From Prevotella sp. (GTDB lineage: Bacteria > Bacteroidota > Bacteroidia > Bacteroidales > Bacteroidaceae), in contig JAEEVA010000007.1 in assembly GCA_016286995.1 (NCBI GenBank), positions 1-64,000 on the forward strand: a DNA stretch of 64,000 nt. Reading direction: 5' to 3'. A program made the position numbers and the translations under genes. A model generated the notes under the pieces. It did no database searches. It was not told the DNA's origin and saw only the letters and a list, made by a program, of their open reading frames with translations. How positions within the stretch are numbered: the first letter of the stretch is position 1; every line of letters starts with the position of its first letter. Positions 16,101 to 24,480 of this stretch are shown here, piece after piece.

Positions 16101-17279
16101 CTGTACTACTTCGCTCCGAAGACGTACACCATCACTACTCAGAAGGGTAACACCTACACCATCACTCCGAAGCGTAAGTCTACTGATACTGATTGGGATC
16201 GCCTGTACTGCAAGTACGTGGTTAAGAACCAGCTGTTCACTAAGACTCCGACCGCTAACCAGGCTAAGGTTCTCGCTAACACCGACTACCACACTTGGAA
16301 TGAGGCTCAGCTGAAGGATATCATGGCTAAGTGCGCTATCGACTACAACCGTGGTGCTCTGACCAACGATACTCTGTACGCAGTAAGCACAAGCGGTGTT
16401 TACACCCCGATTGCTTACATCATCCGTCAGGAGTTCGATTCTAGCAAGCCGCTTGCTCAGAATGTTGAGGCTGGCCGCATCCGCTTGGGTCACTGGCTGA
16501 ATGGCAATAAGATCTCTGACACACCTGCTACTGAGAACGAGGTTTGCTACGAGGTTCTGAATGCTATCGGCTTCGCTGAGAACAATGCTAACATCGAGAA
16601 GCAGCTCCGCTCATGGCTCGGCTTCGTTGGTAACTATGGTTGCGACGTAGCTTACTATGTTGAGCAGGAACAGTATGATGGCAACAACGTTGCTACCTTC
16701 ATGACCTCTTGGGAGCGTCCTATCAACTTGAACAACATCACTCCGGACGATGCTATCGATGCTAAGACTTTGGAGAACACGATCTACCTGATCGACTACA
16801 TCAAGCTCTTCGACTGGCGTGGTGACAAGACTGGCTTCAGCAAGGTTTATGATGGTTACATGTACGACGATCACTTCTGGTTCTGGGGTAACTACAACAT
16901 CAAGGCTATCACGGTTGACCTGCGCACTAGCGTTGTTGAGACCAGCCTCGGTGCTAACGTTAACTGGGTGAAGCTGAACACCGTTACTAACTACCTGCGT
17001 CTGTGGCCGTTGAATGCTTCAACAAGTGGTGTTGCAACTTACAACCTGCCTGACCTGACTGTTTACAACGATCCTTCACAGGAGGCCGCTCTCGAGCAGC
17101 TGATGGGTATCAATCCTGTTAACAATGCTAAGAAGGCTGTATTCGGTGGATTCTACTATGAGAACATCACCGGTAACGTAACAGAGTTCTGGCTGCGCTT
17201 CCCGATCACCATCCGCTATGAGTGGGGTGAGCTGACCGACTGGGTTGTATGGCACGTTGACAGAACTGGTGGTCACTAA
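13101..17279 (+). CDS. Large surface lipoprotein with collagen-like stretch, probably abundant (S-layer-like candidate)
   Basis: 1392 residues. Signal peptide with lipobox ending at Cys25 (MFVSC), then KDYDDDIKDLQAQIDKN, a short coiled coil as found at the start of many DUF4988/PL29-N-type Bacteroidota surface proteins. A collagen-like run of about eleven Gly-X-Y triplets (GPK, GDK x5, GDT, GST, GPG, GDP, GPS) spans 119-151, coded by near-identical 9-bp units (13459-13530). The remaining ~1200 residues are rich in Asp, Tyr, Trp and Asn with no enzyme motif that I recognise. Codon use is narrow (GCT, AAG, AAC, CGT/CGC, GGT), unlike neighbouring genes, pointing to very high expression. A good promoter, a long leader and a strong terminator frame it as a monocistron. 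An abundant coat or S-layer protein is inference. Confidence 0.75.
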   Translation: MNKKILSALLMGAFFLASTSMFVSCKDYDDDIKDLQAQIDKNTSAINTIQNLIQNGSILQSVDPIAGGIRVTIDGKTYDIVNGKDGSDGTDGKNGTVWTIGDDGYWYKDGVKTDYPAQGPKGDKGDKGDKGDKGDKGDTGSTGPGGDPGPSAGSGIYYVPNSTTGCFDKYLDGVFVEHTSISFLSDPTQTPSGVITAVKENDYLTLYGVQGGAGELGVVSISLTGTLKSLVFIPHFYLDGIETIEYPWFGDSTLVKSNPIAAYNQDGNNRSGMIHHGKHILSAGYNYLPDNLQHKPQGPIPTRKAIIYGPVIGVDYEINPSNAKLAWDDNAPSYKVLTPEVVYTNYTRAAASKLQVSSPKTYGRFTKDAEVFAIKQANQTNDNSAVNFLQAGMQIKNPQYLEPYPTADLINGGYLPATLDASYNLPWGTWYGWYAEDGTPYTDKDNTVALQLHNIDDADVTSDYALLIPSRLRLEGLIWSTKPMYVEPGFGPAAGGVTGDENGWYSRNSKIFVWDSPEEALDNDMGAALELAVDDDFIDLKKYLGIQILKENVITRKVGAVKWPASQYTSDAKDPEGVAKYYGEEENYDMHYEFQLVDYEVADNVTRDSRYATFTDTGDLKDAENQTTSYTGRVRALSVNEIKETIAQGSTTAVDREPLVRVLVKTKAGDVMLDGYILIHITNTKANLAVATYPEFDLKFDFCNGVVGKTDWAQFSKLILQDAMNNYEKQTFDFFYWADCYTKAGSTDYLQDLGFVNTEAEKIASITNAPYDGHINTYSMKIFNFGKDIYGTLDATHKDPTDPSMAKGNHNGKLETSNAFENKALGVVEYYPNTDGQTNHTWRWYLTADEVEYLTHDKANNDPVYVTRWIRFQAKTFQEANAAMPGGVTQYTQDNYNAPYPFIWVKMTMKLTRDAKTGKYATKIPEYWYHYNTGADEGWSGILFDIEAPRGGTVMGCTNTQASIKDKNWDGTPAYKLDDNVVNAAKLAAPAAGFGTAKKGLYYFAPKTYTITTQKGNTYTITPKRKSTDTDWDRLYCKYVVKNQLFTKTPTANQAKVLANTDYHTWNEAQLKDIMAKCAIDYNRGALTNDTLYAVSTSGVYTPIAYIIRQEFDSSKPLAQNVEAGRIRLGHWLNGNKISDTPATENEVCYEVLNAIGFAENNANIEKQLRSWLGFVGNYGCDVAYYVEQEQYDGNNVATFMTSWERPINLNNITPDDAIDAKTLENTIYLIDYIKLFDWRGDKTGFSKVYDGYMYDDHFWFWGNYNIKAITVDLRTSVVETSLGANVNWVKLNTVTNYLRLWPLNASTSGVATYNLPDLTVYNDPSQEAALEQLMGINPVNNAKKAVFGGFYYENITGNVTEFWLRFPITIRYEWGELTDWVVWHVDRTGGH

Positions 17280-17331
17280 TTCGAAACTCAAGATTTTTGA
17301 ATTACATATCAAGATTCTAAAGCTCTGACAG

Positions 17332-17370
17332 GAGAGTGCGTCTCGCAGAGAGCGGACGCACTCTCTTTTT
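17332..17370 (+). terminator. Terminator of the large surface lipoprotein gene
   Basis: Eleven-bp perfect stem GAGAGTGCGTC/GACGCACTCTC followed by five T residues. Confidence 0.9.
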
Positions 17371-17399
17371 CTCTTTAAATTTAGGAAAGACATATAATA

Positions 17400-17927
17400 A
17401 TGAAGAAGTTACACTATATTTTGATAGCAGTTGCCGTTGTTTGTCTTGGCACTGCCTGTTCAAACAAGAATAAGACCCGCGAAGAGAAGGTCGAGGAGTT
17501 CCGTAGCATGTTGACAGCTTCGGATACCACACAGATGCTCCAGATTTGCGATAACGCCATGGAGCTGTTGAAAGGCAAGAAGATTGATCAGGTTTTATCA
17601 TCACTCTACGAGTATAACGACAGTACAGAGGAGTTGACTCCGCTCTCTGATGACTTGAAGCAGCGCCTTCAGCGTCAGTTTAAGATGTTCCCTGTGCTTG
17701 ATTATGAGCGGAAGTATTATTCGTTCATGCTGGAAGGCTGTAACGACGTGAAGTATCAGATTACGTTTGCTACGGCTGAACAGGTTGGTTCGGATAAGCC
17801 TGCTACTACCATGTTTATGTTCAATCCTGTCAAGGTCGACGGTGAGTGGAAGCTCTGCGTAAAGACCGCTGACAAGGAGATAGACGAAGGTAAGCAGTTG
17901 GAAGAGCATATAGACGTCAATAACTAA
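17400..17927 (+). CDS. Hypothetical lipoprotein
   Basis: 175 residues with a lipoprotein signal ending at Cys20 (LGTAC). The body is helical and charged at first (NKNKTREEKVEEFRSML) and ends in a beta-rich part with VDGEWKLCVK, a pattern seen in small DUF4878/NTF2-like lipoproteins, though I cannot confirm that family. It sits 12 bases before the next gene and is likely co-transcribed with it. Location would be the periplasmic face of a membrane. Function unknown. Confidence 0.7.
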   Translation: MKKLHYILIAVAVVCLGTACSNKNKTREEKVEEFRSMLTASDTTQMLQICDNAMELLKGKKIDQVLSSLYEYNDSTEELTPLSDDLKQRLQRQFKMFPVLDYERKYYSFMLEGCNDVKYQITFATAEQVGSDKPATTMFMFNPVKVDGEWKLCVKTADKEIDEGKQLEEHIDVNN

Positions 17928-17939
17928 ATATTTTCCGAT

Positions 17940-20900
17940 ATGAAGAAGATTTTACTGTTCCTTTTGTCATTTGTCTCTGTTTTGGCTTCAGCCCAGACAC
18001 CACAAACGGCAACTTTCGACTTTTCTAATCCGCCATCGCTGAATCCGCCGATAGAAGCCGGAACTGAAAAGGGAGATTGGTGTAATGTTAGGGGTTACAC
18101 TTTTACGAGTGGTGATGTGAGCATCTACTGTGGATCTAATACACAATTGGGTCTCATTGACATTTATACATCGCAGAATCCCGCAACACAAGAGCTTAAT
18201 TACCATCTTGAATTGTGCCGTAACACCTATATTACGGTGTCTGTGCCCAGTGGTTCCTATATCACTGGCATTACCTTTACAGGTGCTGTTGCAGCGATAC
18301 AGGCTGATACTGGTTCGTTAACTTCACAGGGAATATGGACCCCAGGTTCAACTAATCCCTCACAGGTTACGTTTACCAATTTGAATAACGACCCGACAGC
18401 CATTGAGACTATTACGGTGAATTATACGGCTCCATCAGCTATCCTGTATCCGTATTCAGTGAACATTATCGATAAGGACGGTAAGTCTTCTGCTTTTGAG
18501 AGTGGCATGGAGGTTGAATCCTTCAAGTCGTTGGCTCTTGATTTCGGCGGCTCTATGAGCGTGCTGAATGCATCAGGTGTTACGATGGTTCAGACCGACA
18601 ATAATAATACCCCTGTCTCCGTGACAGTGACTACTCCTGCCGGCAAACCGACCATCTCTGTGGCTACGCCAATCACAACTGACGGTGCTTATGCTATTTC
18701 TGTAGCAGAACGTTCCTTCAGTAATGGTACCTATCAGAATGCCGCTCTGCCTGCCTATACCTTCATGGTCAGACAGAATCGCAAGACCCTGACCAAGGAG
18801 TCGGCTACCATCGACCCTGCCGAGGGTGAGGTCGAGTCATTGCCTAATCCTGTGAAGCTGACATTTGCTCAGCCGATTATGCTGAATACGGAAATCCCGA
18901 CTGTCGATGTCCTGAAGGATGGTGAATTCTATATGACGGCCAATCTGGCGGTAACTGGAGATGATCAATCAACTCTGGAAATCTCCTATACTGGTACTAT
19001 CTCTGCAATGGGTACGTATGTGTATCAGATTCCTGAAGGAGCGATTCATAATACGGCTTACGGAACACCCTCTGCTGCTGCTAACGACCGTTGGAATCCA
19101 GCTTTTGTACTGACCTATTCGGTTGTGACTCCTCCCGATCCCTTGGCAGAACTGAAGGCAGAAGCTGCTCAGCTGGCACAGAACATTGGCAAGGTAGGTT
19201 ATCCTGATGCCGCAAGTGCCGGAGCCACTCAGATTGCTGCTGTGAACGCCAATCCTGATGCTACTCAGGAAGAGCTGGAGAATGCCATCAAGGCTTTCCT
19301 CGAAGAGACGGATGTTGTACTGCCTGCCAAGGATGGGTGGTATTTCATTGCTGGTGTGAACGATGCCAATCCTCAAGAGAAACTCTATCTGAAGTTCCTG
19401 GAAGAGGGAACAAAGGTGACTTTGACATCTTCTCAGCAGGAGGCTGCTGCCTTCCAGGTCTTTGAAGTCAATGCTGCTGCCAAGACCCTTGTCTTCAAGT
19501 CCAAGGACGGAAAGTACCTGCATGTGCCGCACACCCTACCCAACTATGAGGTTGATGGTGTGACGCTGACTGACGAACAGAGTGACATCAACACGCTGAC
19601 CCTGAATAAGTTCCTGCTGGAAGGAAAAGCCAAGGAATTGCAGGGAACGTTTACCATCTATGGTGGTTTAGGCAAGAAGGGTAGTACCGATAAGTTCGCT
19701 TATCTGCTCTACCAGTATGATGGTTGGGAGATTTTGACAGACCCAGATCTGACAGAAGCTGACCTTATATTCACTGCTGTCAAGTCGAATGCCTATATCT
19801 TTGAAGAGACAACTGAACCCAGCAGTGAGGTTAATGTCGTGACACCAGAAGTGATGTTGAACCCGATAGTCTTGGCTAATGCCGGTGACTTGATGAGGTT
19901 ATCTGTGTTGAATGTTAAGTCTGCCGTTGTCAAGGATGCTACCAAGCCATACTTTGTCAAGGATGGCGTGAAAGTCAACTTTAGCGGTACTATCCTGACA
20001 CCTATTGAGAACAGTGAAACAGACTTCTATGTGAATACCAATGGCTTGGCTTCTGGTATTTATGGCCTGATGATGCCAGAGGGCACTTTCACCTTTGAGG
20101 CTATCGAGGAAGGCAAGACCGTTAAGGATATGGAGATGAAAGCTGACTTTACCATCACACATGGTGCTGAAGGTCAGGTGACTCCTCAGGCCGTCCTGTC
20201 ACCACGCACTCTGAAGGCTGGCGAGGCTTTGACGCTGACCATCCTGAATGTGAAGTCTGCTACTATTAAGGATGCCAGCAAGCCCCGTTTCATCCAGAAC
20301 GGTCAGCAGGTTGCTTTCTCTGGTACCATTCTTACCAAGACCGGTGACTGCACTTTCAGCGTGAATACTGCAGGTCTGGCTGCCGGCAGCTATGGTCTGT
20401 TATTGCCCTCAGGAACCTTTACGTTTGTTGCTGAGACTACAGGTCAGGTCGTATCTGACATTGCTATGACTACCGACTTCACCATTACCGACGAAGGTGG
20501 TGGCGGCGGTGGCGGCGGTGGTGGCGGCGACACCCATGATTTCAAAAAGGATTATGTGTTCTATCAGTATCCGGATTATCCCGCCGATCGTGCTATTCCT
20601 GCCGTAGACTTGAATTATTTTGGTATCTTTGTCTACTTAGGTGTCAATCATGCAGACCTGTGCGTTGACTCCAGCAAGAAGGTTAAGTTGGGTAAGTGGT
20701 ATGATGCCAGTCAAACCATCCGTGAAGGTCATCTGGCGCTTGATACAGAGTATGGAAAGGGTAACCCCGCTATCAAGGCCTACAAGATTGTCTGGGAGCC
20801 TGCTGTGAAGCCTGAAGATGTTCCTTTTGAGACAGAGTGCAGCATCATCATTCCTGAAGCAACGTTTGGTGACGAGAAGTTTGGCCAGTGGCTGAACAAT

Positions 20901-21104
20901 CATAGCAGTGTGGCAGAATCTGAATGTCACGTGAATGGTTATTATGCCCGTTTTGTCATTGTCGACAATAACGCTACCGGCATCACGAACATCAACCTTG
21001 ACACCAAGTCTGCTGTCATCTTCGACCTCCAAGGTCGTCGTGTTCAGAACATGGACCAGAAGGGTGTGTATATCGTGAATGGCTGTAAGGTCGTAAAGAA
21101 ATGA
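17940..21104 (+). CDS. Secreted multidomain T9SS cargo protein with tandem beta domains
   Basis: 1054 residues. Signal peptide MKKILLFLLSFVSVLASAQ; a beta-rich N-terminal part; a helical FIVAR-like segment around 405-450 (LKAEAAQLAQNIGKVGYPDAA); two homologous domains of about 110 residues each (starting VTPEVMLNPIVLANAG and VTPQAVLSPRTLKAGE, each with LNVKSA..KDA(T/S)KP); an eleven-Gly linker near 860; a final domain; and the T9SS type A signal IFDLQGRRVQNMDQKGVYIVNG with a basic end. It should be exported by Sec, then by the T9SS, and anchored or released at the cell surface. No catalytic motif seen; adhesion or carbohydrate binding is possible. Confidence 0.75.
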   Translation: MKKILLFLLSFVSVLASAQTPQTATFDFSNPPSLNPPIEAGTEKGDWCNVRGYTFTSGDVSIYCGSNTQLGLIDIYTSQNPATQELNYHLELCRNTYITVSVPSGSYITGITFTGAVAAIQADTGSLTSQGIWTPGSTNPSQVTFTNLNNDPTAIETITVNYTAPSAILYPYSVNIIDKDGKSSAFESGMEVESFKSLALDFGGSMSVLNASGVTMVQTDNNNTPVSVTVTTPAGKPTISVATPITTDGAYAISVAERSFSNGTYQNAALPAYTFMVRQNRKTLTKESATIDPAEGEVESLPNPVKLTFAQPIMLNTEIPTVDVLKDGEFYMTANLAVTGDDQSTLEISYTGTISAMGTYVYQIPEGAIHNTAYGTPSAAANDRWNPAFVLTYSVVTPPDPLAELKAEAAQLAQNIGKVGYPDAASAGATQIAAVNANPDATQEELENAIKAFLEETDVVLPAKDGWYFIAGVNDANPQEKLYLKFLEEGTKVTLTSSQQEAAAFQVFEVNAAAKTLVFKSKDGKYLHVPHTLPNYEVDGVTLTDEQSDINTLTLNKFLLEGKAKELQGTFTIYGGLGKKGSTDKFAYLLYQYDGWEILTDPDLTEADLIFTAVKSNAYIFEETTEPSSEVNVVTPEVMLNPIVLANAGDLMRLSVLNVKSAVVKDATKPYFVKDGVKVNFSGTILTPIENSETDFYVNTNGLASGIYGLMMPEGTFTFEAIEEGKTVKDMEMKADFTITHGAEGQVTPQAVLSPRTLKAGEALTLTILNVKSATIKDASKPRFIQNGQQVAFSGTILTKTGDCTFSVNTAGLAAGSYGLLLPSGTFTFVAETTGQVVSDIAMTTDFTITDEGGGGGGGGGGGDTHDFKKDYVFYQYPDYPADRAIPAVDLNYFGIFVYLGVNHADLCVDSSKKVKLGKWYDASQTIREGHLALDTEYGKGNPAIKAYKIVWEPAVKPEDVPFETECSIIIPEATFGDEKFGQWLNNHSSVAESECHVNGYYARFVIVDNNATGITNINLDTKSAVIFDLQGRRVQNMDQKGVYIVNGCKVVKK

Positions 21105-21125
21105 TACGAATTCATCGAATAATAG

Positions 21126-21165
21126 AAAGTGGCGGGCTCCAATTGAGGGCCCGCCACTTTTCTTT
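21126..21165 (+). terminator. Terminator after the T9SS cargo gene
   Basis: Twelve-bp perfect stem AAAGTGGCGGGC/GCCCGCCACTTT, loop 11 nt, T-rich tail. Confidence 0.9.
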
Positions 21166-21250
21166 GAGCCTTTATAAAGGCCTTTTAGGGGTGTTAAAGC
21201 GCTTTTTTAGGGTCTTTTTGGGGACTTTCATACACTTTTTAGTTAAAAAT

Positions 21251-21282
21251 TTTGTTTTTTTAAAATTCTTTTCGTACTTTTG
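21251..21282 (+). promoter_or_regulatory. Promoter of the OmpA-family gene
   Basis: TTTG at 21251-21254 and TACTTTTG at 21275-21282, spacer exactly 20 nt, 38 bp before the ATG. Confidence 0.8.
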
Positions 21283-21320
21283 CACCCAAATAGCGTTAAT
21301 AAACTTAATAGAAAGTAAGT

Positions 21321-22499
21321 ATGAAAATGAAAATTGTTTTAGTAGCTGCAATGGCCTTGGTAGGTCTTACCGCTACGGCACAGCGCCAGGAAAAGGTCGT
21401 TGACCGTGTTGACCAGCGCACTGTACAAGAGTTCGATCATCAGGATGTGACGAAGAAGTTCAAGAGTCACATGTTCATTGACATCCAGGGTGGTGCTCAG
21501 TACACACTTGGTGAGGCAAAGTTCGGTGACCTGATTTCTCCCAACGTCCAGCTGGGTCTGGGTTATCAGTTCACTCCTTGGTTCGCAGCCCGTCTGCAGG
21601 CTAATGGCTGGCAGTCAAAGGGTGGTTGGAATACCATGCAGGTTACTAACTATTCTGCTGGTCAGCGTCTGGAGCTGAACTCAACCAAGTACAAGTGGAA
21701 CTATGTTGCTCCCGGTATCGACTTTATTTTTAGTCTGACCGACCTGTTTGGTGGCTGGAATCCCGACCGTTTCTTCTCTGCTGCCATCTTCGTTGGTGGT
21801 GGTGTGAACATCGCTTGGAAGAATGACGATGCCATCAACATCGACCGTGTCGTGAAGAACAACGAGAATCTCTACAAGCTGGAGTATCTGTGGGATGGCA
21901 CCAAGGTGAATCCTTTCGGACGTGGTGGTCTGCAGCTCGGTTTCCGTCTGAGCCCCGCTGTCAAGCTGCTGGTTGAGGGTAATGCCAACATCCTGACCGA
22001 CAAGTACAACAGCAAGAAGGCTGGCAATGCCGACTGGTACTTCAATGCACTGGCTGGTCTGCGCATCAACCTGGGTAAGGCTGTTGAGACCGAGACCAAG
22101 GATGTCTATCGTGACGTTGTCGTTTACGACACCATCTACAAGTACGTGACTATTCCTGAGCCCGTCCAGAAGATTGAGCAGGTTCGTCGTGACGTATTCT
22201 TCGAGATCAACAAGTATGAGATTCTGGCTTCTGAGGCTGGCAAGATCAAGGAGATTGCTGAGTTCCTGAAGGAGAACCCCAATGCAAAGGTTCAGGTCAC
22301 TGGTTATGCTGACGTTCAGACTGGTAACCCCCAGATCAACGACCGTCTGTCTCGCCAGCGTGCTGACGTTGTCGTGAAGGCTCTCATCGAGCAGTACGAG
22401 ATTGCTGCTGACCGCATCAGCTATGATGCTAAGGGTGACCGCGTACAGCCGTTTGCTGAGAACGACAAGAACCGTGTGACTATCATGATTGCTGAGTAA
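21321..22499 (+). CDS. OmpA family outer-membrane protein
   Basis: 392 residues: signal peptide (MKMKIVLVAAMALVGLTATAQ), an N-terminal beta-barrel of roughly 250 residues, then a C-terminal OmpA peptidoglycan-binding domain with VFFEINKYEI, VQVTGYADVQTGNPQINDRLSRQRADVV and a terminal NRVTIMI. The TGYAD...N..LSxxRA signature is clear. It should link the outer membrane to the wall. Codon use resembles the large lipoprotein at 13.1 kb (GCT, AAG, CGT), so it is likely one of the abundant porin-type proteins. Monocistronic, with strong promoter. Confidence 0.93.
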   Translation: MKMKIVLVAAMALVGLTATAQRQEKVVDRVDQRTVQEFDHQDVTKKFKSHMFIDIQGGAQYTLGEAKFGDLISPNVQLGLGYQFTPWFAARLQANGWQSKGGWNTMQVTNYSAGQRLELNSTKYKWNYVAPGIDFIFSLTDLFGGWNPDRFFSAAIFVGGGVNIAWKNDDAINIDRVVKNNENLYKLEYLWDGTKVNPFGRGGLQLGFRLSPAVKLLVEGNANILTDKYNSKKAGNADWYFNALAGLRINLGKAVETETKDVYRDVVVYDTIYKYVTIPEPVQKIEQVRRDVFFEINKYEILASEAGKIKEIAEFLKENPNAKVQVTGYADVQTGNPQINDRLSRQRADVVVKALIEQYEIAADRISYDAKGDRVQPFAENDKNRVTIMIAE

Positions 22500-22523
22500 T
22501 CGCAAAGATAAGTTTTGAATTAG

Positions 22524-22554
22524 CAAAGGGCTGCCATGTGAGTGGCGGCCCTTG
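22524..22554 (+). terminator. Probable terminator after the OmpA-family gene
   Basis: CAAAGGGCTGCCA pairs with TGGCGGCCCTTG (one mismatch); T content after it is modest. Confidence 0.55.
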
Positions 22555-22586
22555 TTAGTTAAGGAAAGTAAGAAGGTAAGAAAGTT

Positions 22587-23015
22587 ATGGAGTTAGGGGA
22601 GTTAAGGAAGATAAAGACCATCGTGTTGGCTGTGGTGTTAGGTATGACCGTTGTGATGCTGACTGGATGTCGCGACAAGGGGCGTTTGGTGAAGCCGAAA
22701 GACGGGCCTGCACATGTCCTCATGGAGCTGAGGGAGTTTCATTTCGGTACTGTGTATCAAAGCCAGAACACGGTGTCGCATGACTTTTTGCTCATCAACG
22801 ATGGCAGTGAACTGCTTGTCATCAATAGTGTGGAGAATCTCTGTCATTGTACTCAGGTAGACTATTCCAAGGAACCCATCCGTCCGGGGCATGGCCGGAA
22901 ACTGAAGGTTATTCTGAACCTGAACGAGCTGACGCCAGGCTTTTTCAGCCGTACCGTCGTGGTGCATACAAATGCCGGTGATGTGAGTATAGATGTCAAA
23001 GGAGAGCTCAAGTAG
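22587..23015 (+). CDS. DUF1573 lipoprotein
   Basis: 142 residues. Lipoprotein signal ending at Cys28 (LTGC), followed by a DUF1573 immunoglobulin-like domain: FHFGTVYQSQNTVSHDFLLINDGSELLVI, NLCHCTQVDYSKEPIRPG, then the closing strands VVHTNAGDVSIDVKGELK. The family is common in Bacteroidota envelopes, with no assigned reaction. The start is uncertain because MELGELRKIK lies in a repeat-like AG-rich stretch; an inner start at Met20 would leave too short a signal. A hairpin overlapping its stop codon separates it from the convergent TPR gene. Confidence 0.85.
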   Translation: MELGELRKIKTIVLAVVLGMTVVMLTGCRDKGRLVKPKDGPAHVLMELREFHFGTVYQSQNTVSHDFLLINDGSELLVINSVENLCHCTQVDYSKEPIRPGHGRKLKVILNLNELTPGFFSRTVVVHTNAGDVSIDVKGELK

Positions 23016-23026
23016 AGCTCTCCTTT
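22998..23026. terminator. Bidirectional terminator between convergent genes
   Basis: Twelve-bp perfect stem AAAGGAGAGCTC/GAGCTCTCCTTT with a 5-nt loop, overlapping the DUF1573 stop codon. Confidence 0.8.
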
Positions 23027-23048
23027 GTATTTTTATAGTGACTATAGG

Positions 23049-24452
23049 TTATAGGGCATTGCTGATCTGGATGGCATAGCTGTCCATGGGGTCTATCTCC
23101 ATGATTTTATCAATGTAGATGAGACAGCTGTCCTTGTCGTGCTTGCGGTAATAGTAGTAAGCCATGTATTTATAGCTTTCCATCAGCTGTGCCGACGTCT
23201 CACCCTTTGAGGTGATGATGTCGATGACCTTCATGTAATGAGGCTTGGCCAATCCCTTTTCCGTCTCCGGGTCGAGTGCCACATTGGTACGAGCACGCCA
23301 ATACGGACCTAAATAGCTGTCAGGACGCATCTGCTCTACTTTCTCAAACTGTGCGTCAGCCTGACGGAGGGCCTCGATCTTCTCAGGCGTCAGGTCCTTG
23401 GTGTTTTTCTCGTTTGTACCCATGGCATAGTACATGCTGCCGATGTGATATTCCTCGAAGGGCGTCTTCTCCTCTTCGTCCAGCTTGTCGACATACTGGC
23501 GATAATAGGTGATGGCATGTTCGTAGTCACCGATTTTCTCGTAAGCCTCTGAGATGGCTCTGATGACGTCCTTACGGTCTTTGTTCAGTTCCAACACCTT
23601 GTTGAACTGTTCGATGGCCTGGTCAAAATGGCCTCGTCCATTCAGCGCATAGCCATAGTAGATGTAGTCCAGATATTGGTATTCAGCGTTGTCGCTGTGG
23701 TAGAACAGCTTGCTGGCTGCTGCCAGGGCATCGTCGTAACGCTTCAATTCCGTATTGTTGTAAAGCAGCATGCGGTTGAAGGCCGGATGGCGTGGAAAAC
23801 GCTCAATGGCCTTACGGGTCACCACCAGGGCGCTGTCGAACTTCTGCTGGAAATAGTATGACAGGGCATAGCTGGTCAGCGCCTCTTTGCCCAGGCTGTC
23901 AACAGGCAGCGAGGCATAGGTGCGGGCAGCATCGTCGAAGCGGTTGCAGTCATAATAGACCTCGGCCATTTTCAGGTCGATGGCCGGTTCGCGGCGATAG
24001 AGGTGTAGCACCTTCAGTTTGTTGATGGCCTTCTCGGGGTCGTTTTTCGTATAGAGCTTCGCATATTTGAAGTACCCTGCAGGGTCGCGTTTGTCAAAGT
24101 ATATGGCCCGCTCGTAGTAGTATTCTGCCTGTTGTCGGTCGTTTTTGGCCAAGGCAATGTCTCCGGCCAGATTGATAATCGTCGTCGAGATACGGTACAT
24201 GTGGTAACCCTTGTCGTAGAAGTATTCCGCATCCTCCAAGCGATTGGCATGCAGGAATGCCGTACCGATGGCCGCTGCCAGGTCAGGATTCTTCTTGTCC
24301 TTCTTCAACAGTGCTTCTGCAAATTGCCTGGCATGAACGGAATCCTTGCTGATGGTTTGTTTCAGCAGGGTGATCTCCCTGTCGAAGTTATCTGCATGCA
24401 GTGTGCAGCAGATTCCCAGGATGGCTATGGTGATGATTATGATTCGTTTCAT
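23049..24452 (-). CDS. Secreted tetratricopeptide-repeat protein
   Basis: 467 residues with a signal peptide (MKRIIIITIAILGICCTLHA) and TPR-type helical pairs along almost the whole length (for example AIGTAFLHANRLEDAEYFYDKG, AGDIALAKNDRQQAEYYYERAI, EAYEKIGDYEHAITYYRQYV, and a last KYMAYYYYRKHDKDSCLIYIDKIMEIDP). TPR proteins serve as scaffolds for envelope complexes. It is the last gene of a five-gene operon, 28 bases after the barrel gene, so a role in the assembly or anchoring of that envelope complex is likely. Confidence 0.85.
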   Translation of the reverse strand: MKRIIIITIAILGICCTLHADNFDREITLLKQTISKDSVHARQFAEALLKKDKKNPDLAAAIGTAFLHANRLEDAEYFYDKGYHMYRISTTIINLAGDIALAKNDRQQAEYYYERAIYFDKRDPAGYFKYAKLYTKNDPEKAINKLKVLHLYRREPAIDLKMAEVYYDCNRFDDAARTYASLPVDSLGKEALTSYALSYYFQQKFDSALVVTRKAIERFPRHPAFNRMLLYNNTELKRYDDALAAASKLFYHSDNAEYQYLDYIYYGYALNGRGHFDQAIEQFNKVLELNKDRKDVIRAISEAYEKIGDYEHAITYYRQYVDKLDEEEKTPFEEYHIGSMYYAMGTNEKNTKDLTPEKIEALRQADAQFEKVEQMRPDSYLGPYWRARTNVALDPETEKGLAKPHYMKVIDIITSKGETSAQLMESYKYMAYYYYRKHDKDSCLIYIDKIMEIDPMDSYAIQISNAL

Positions 24453-24480
24453 GACTTGCTATATGGTGTTCCTATTGGGT

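Noticed and set aside
17388..17400. Insertion sequence or integrase in the accessory 4-8 kb zone
   Set aside because: No transposase, integrase or matching terminal inverted repeats could be found in the window.
21681..22526. 281-codon minus-strand frame over the OmpA-family gene
   Set aside because: Leu/Val-rich shadow caused by codon bias of a highly expressed gene.
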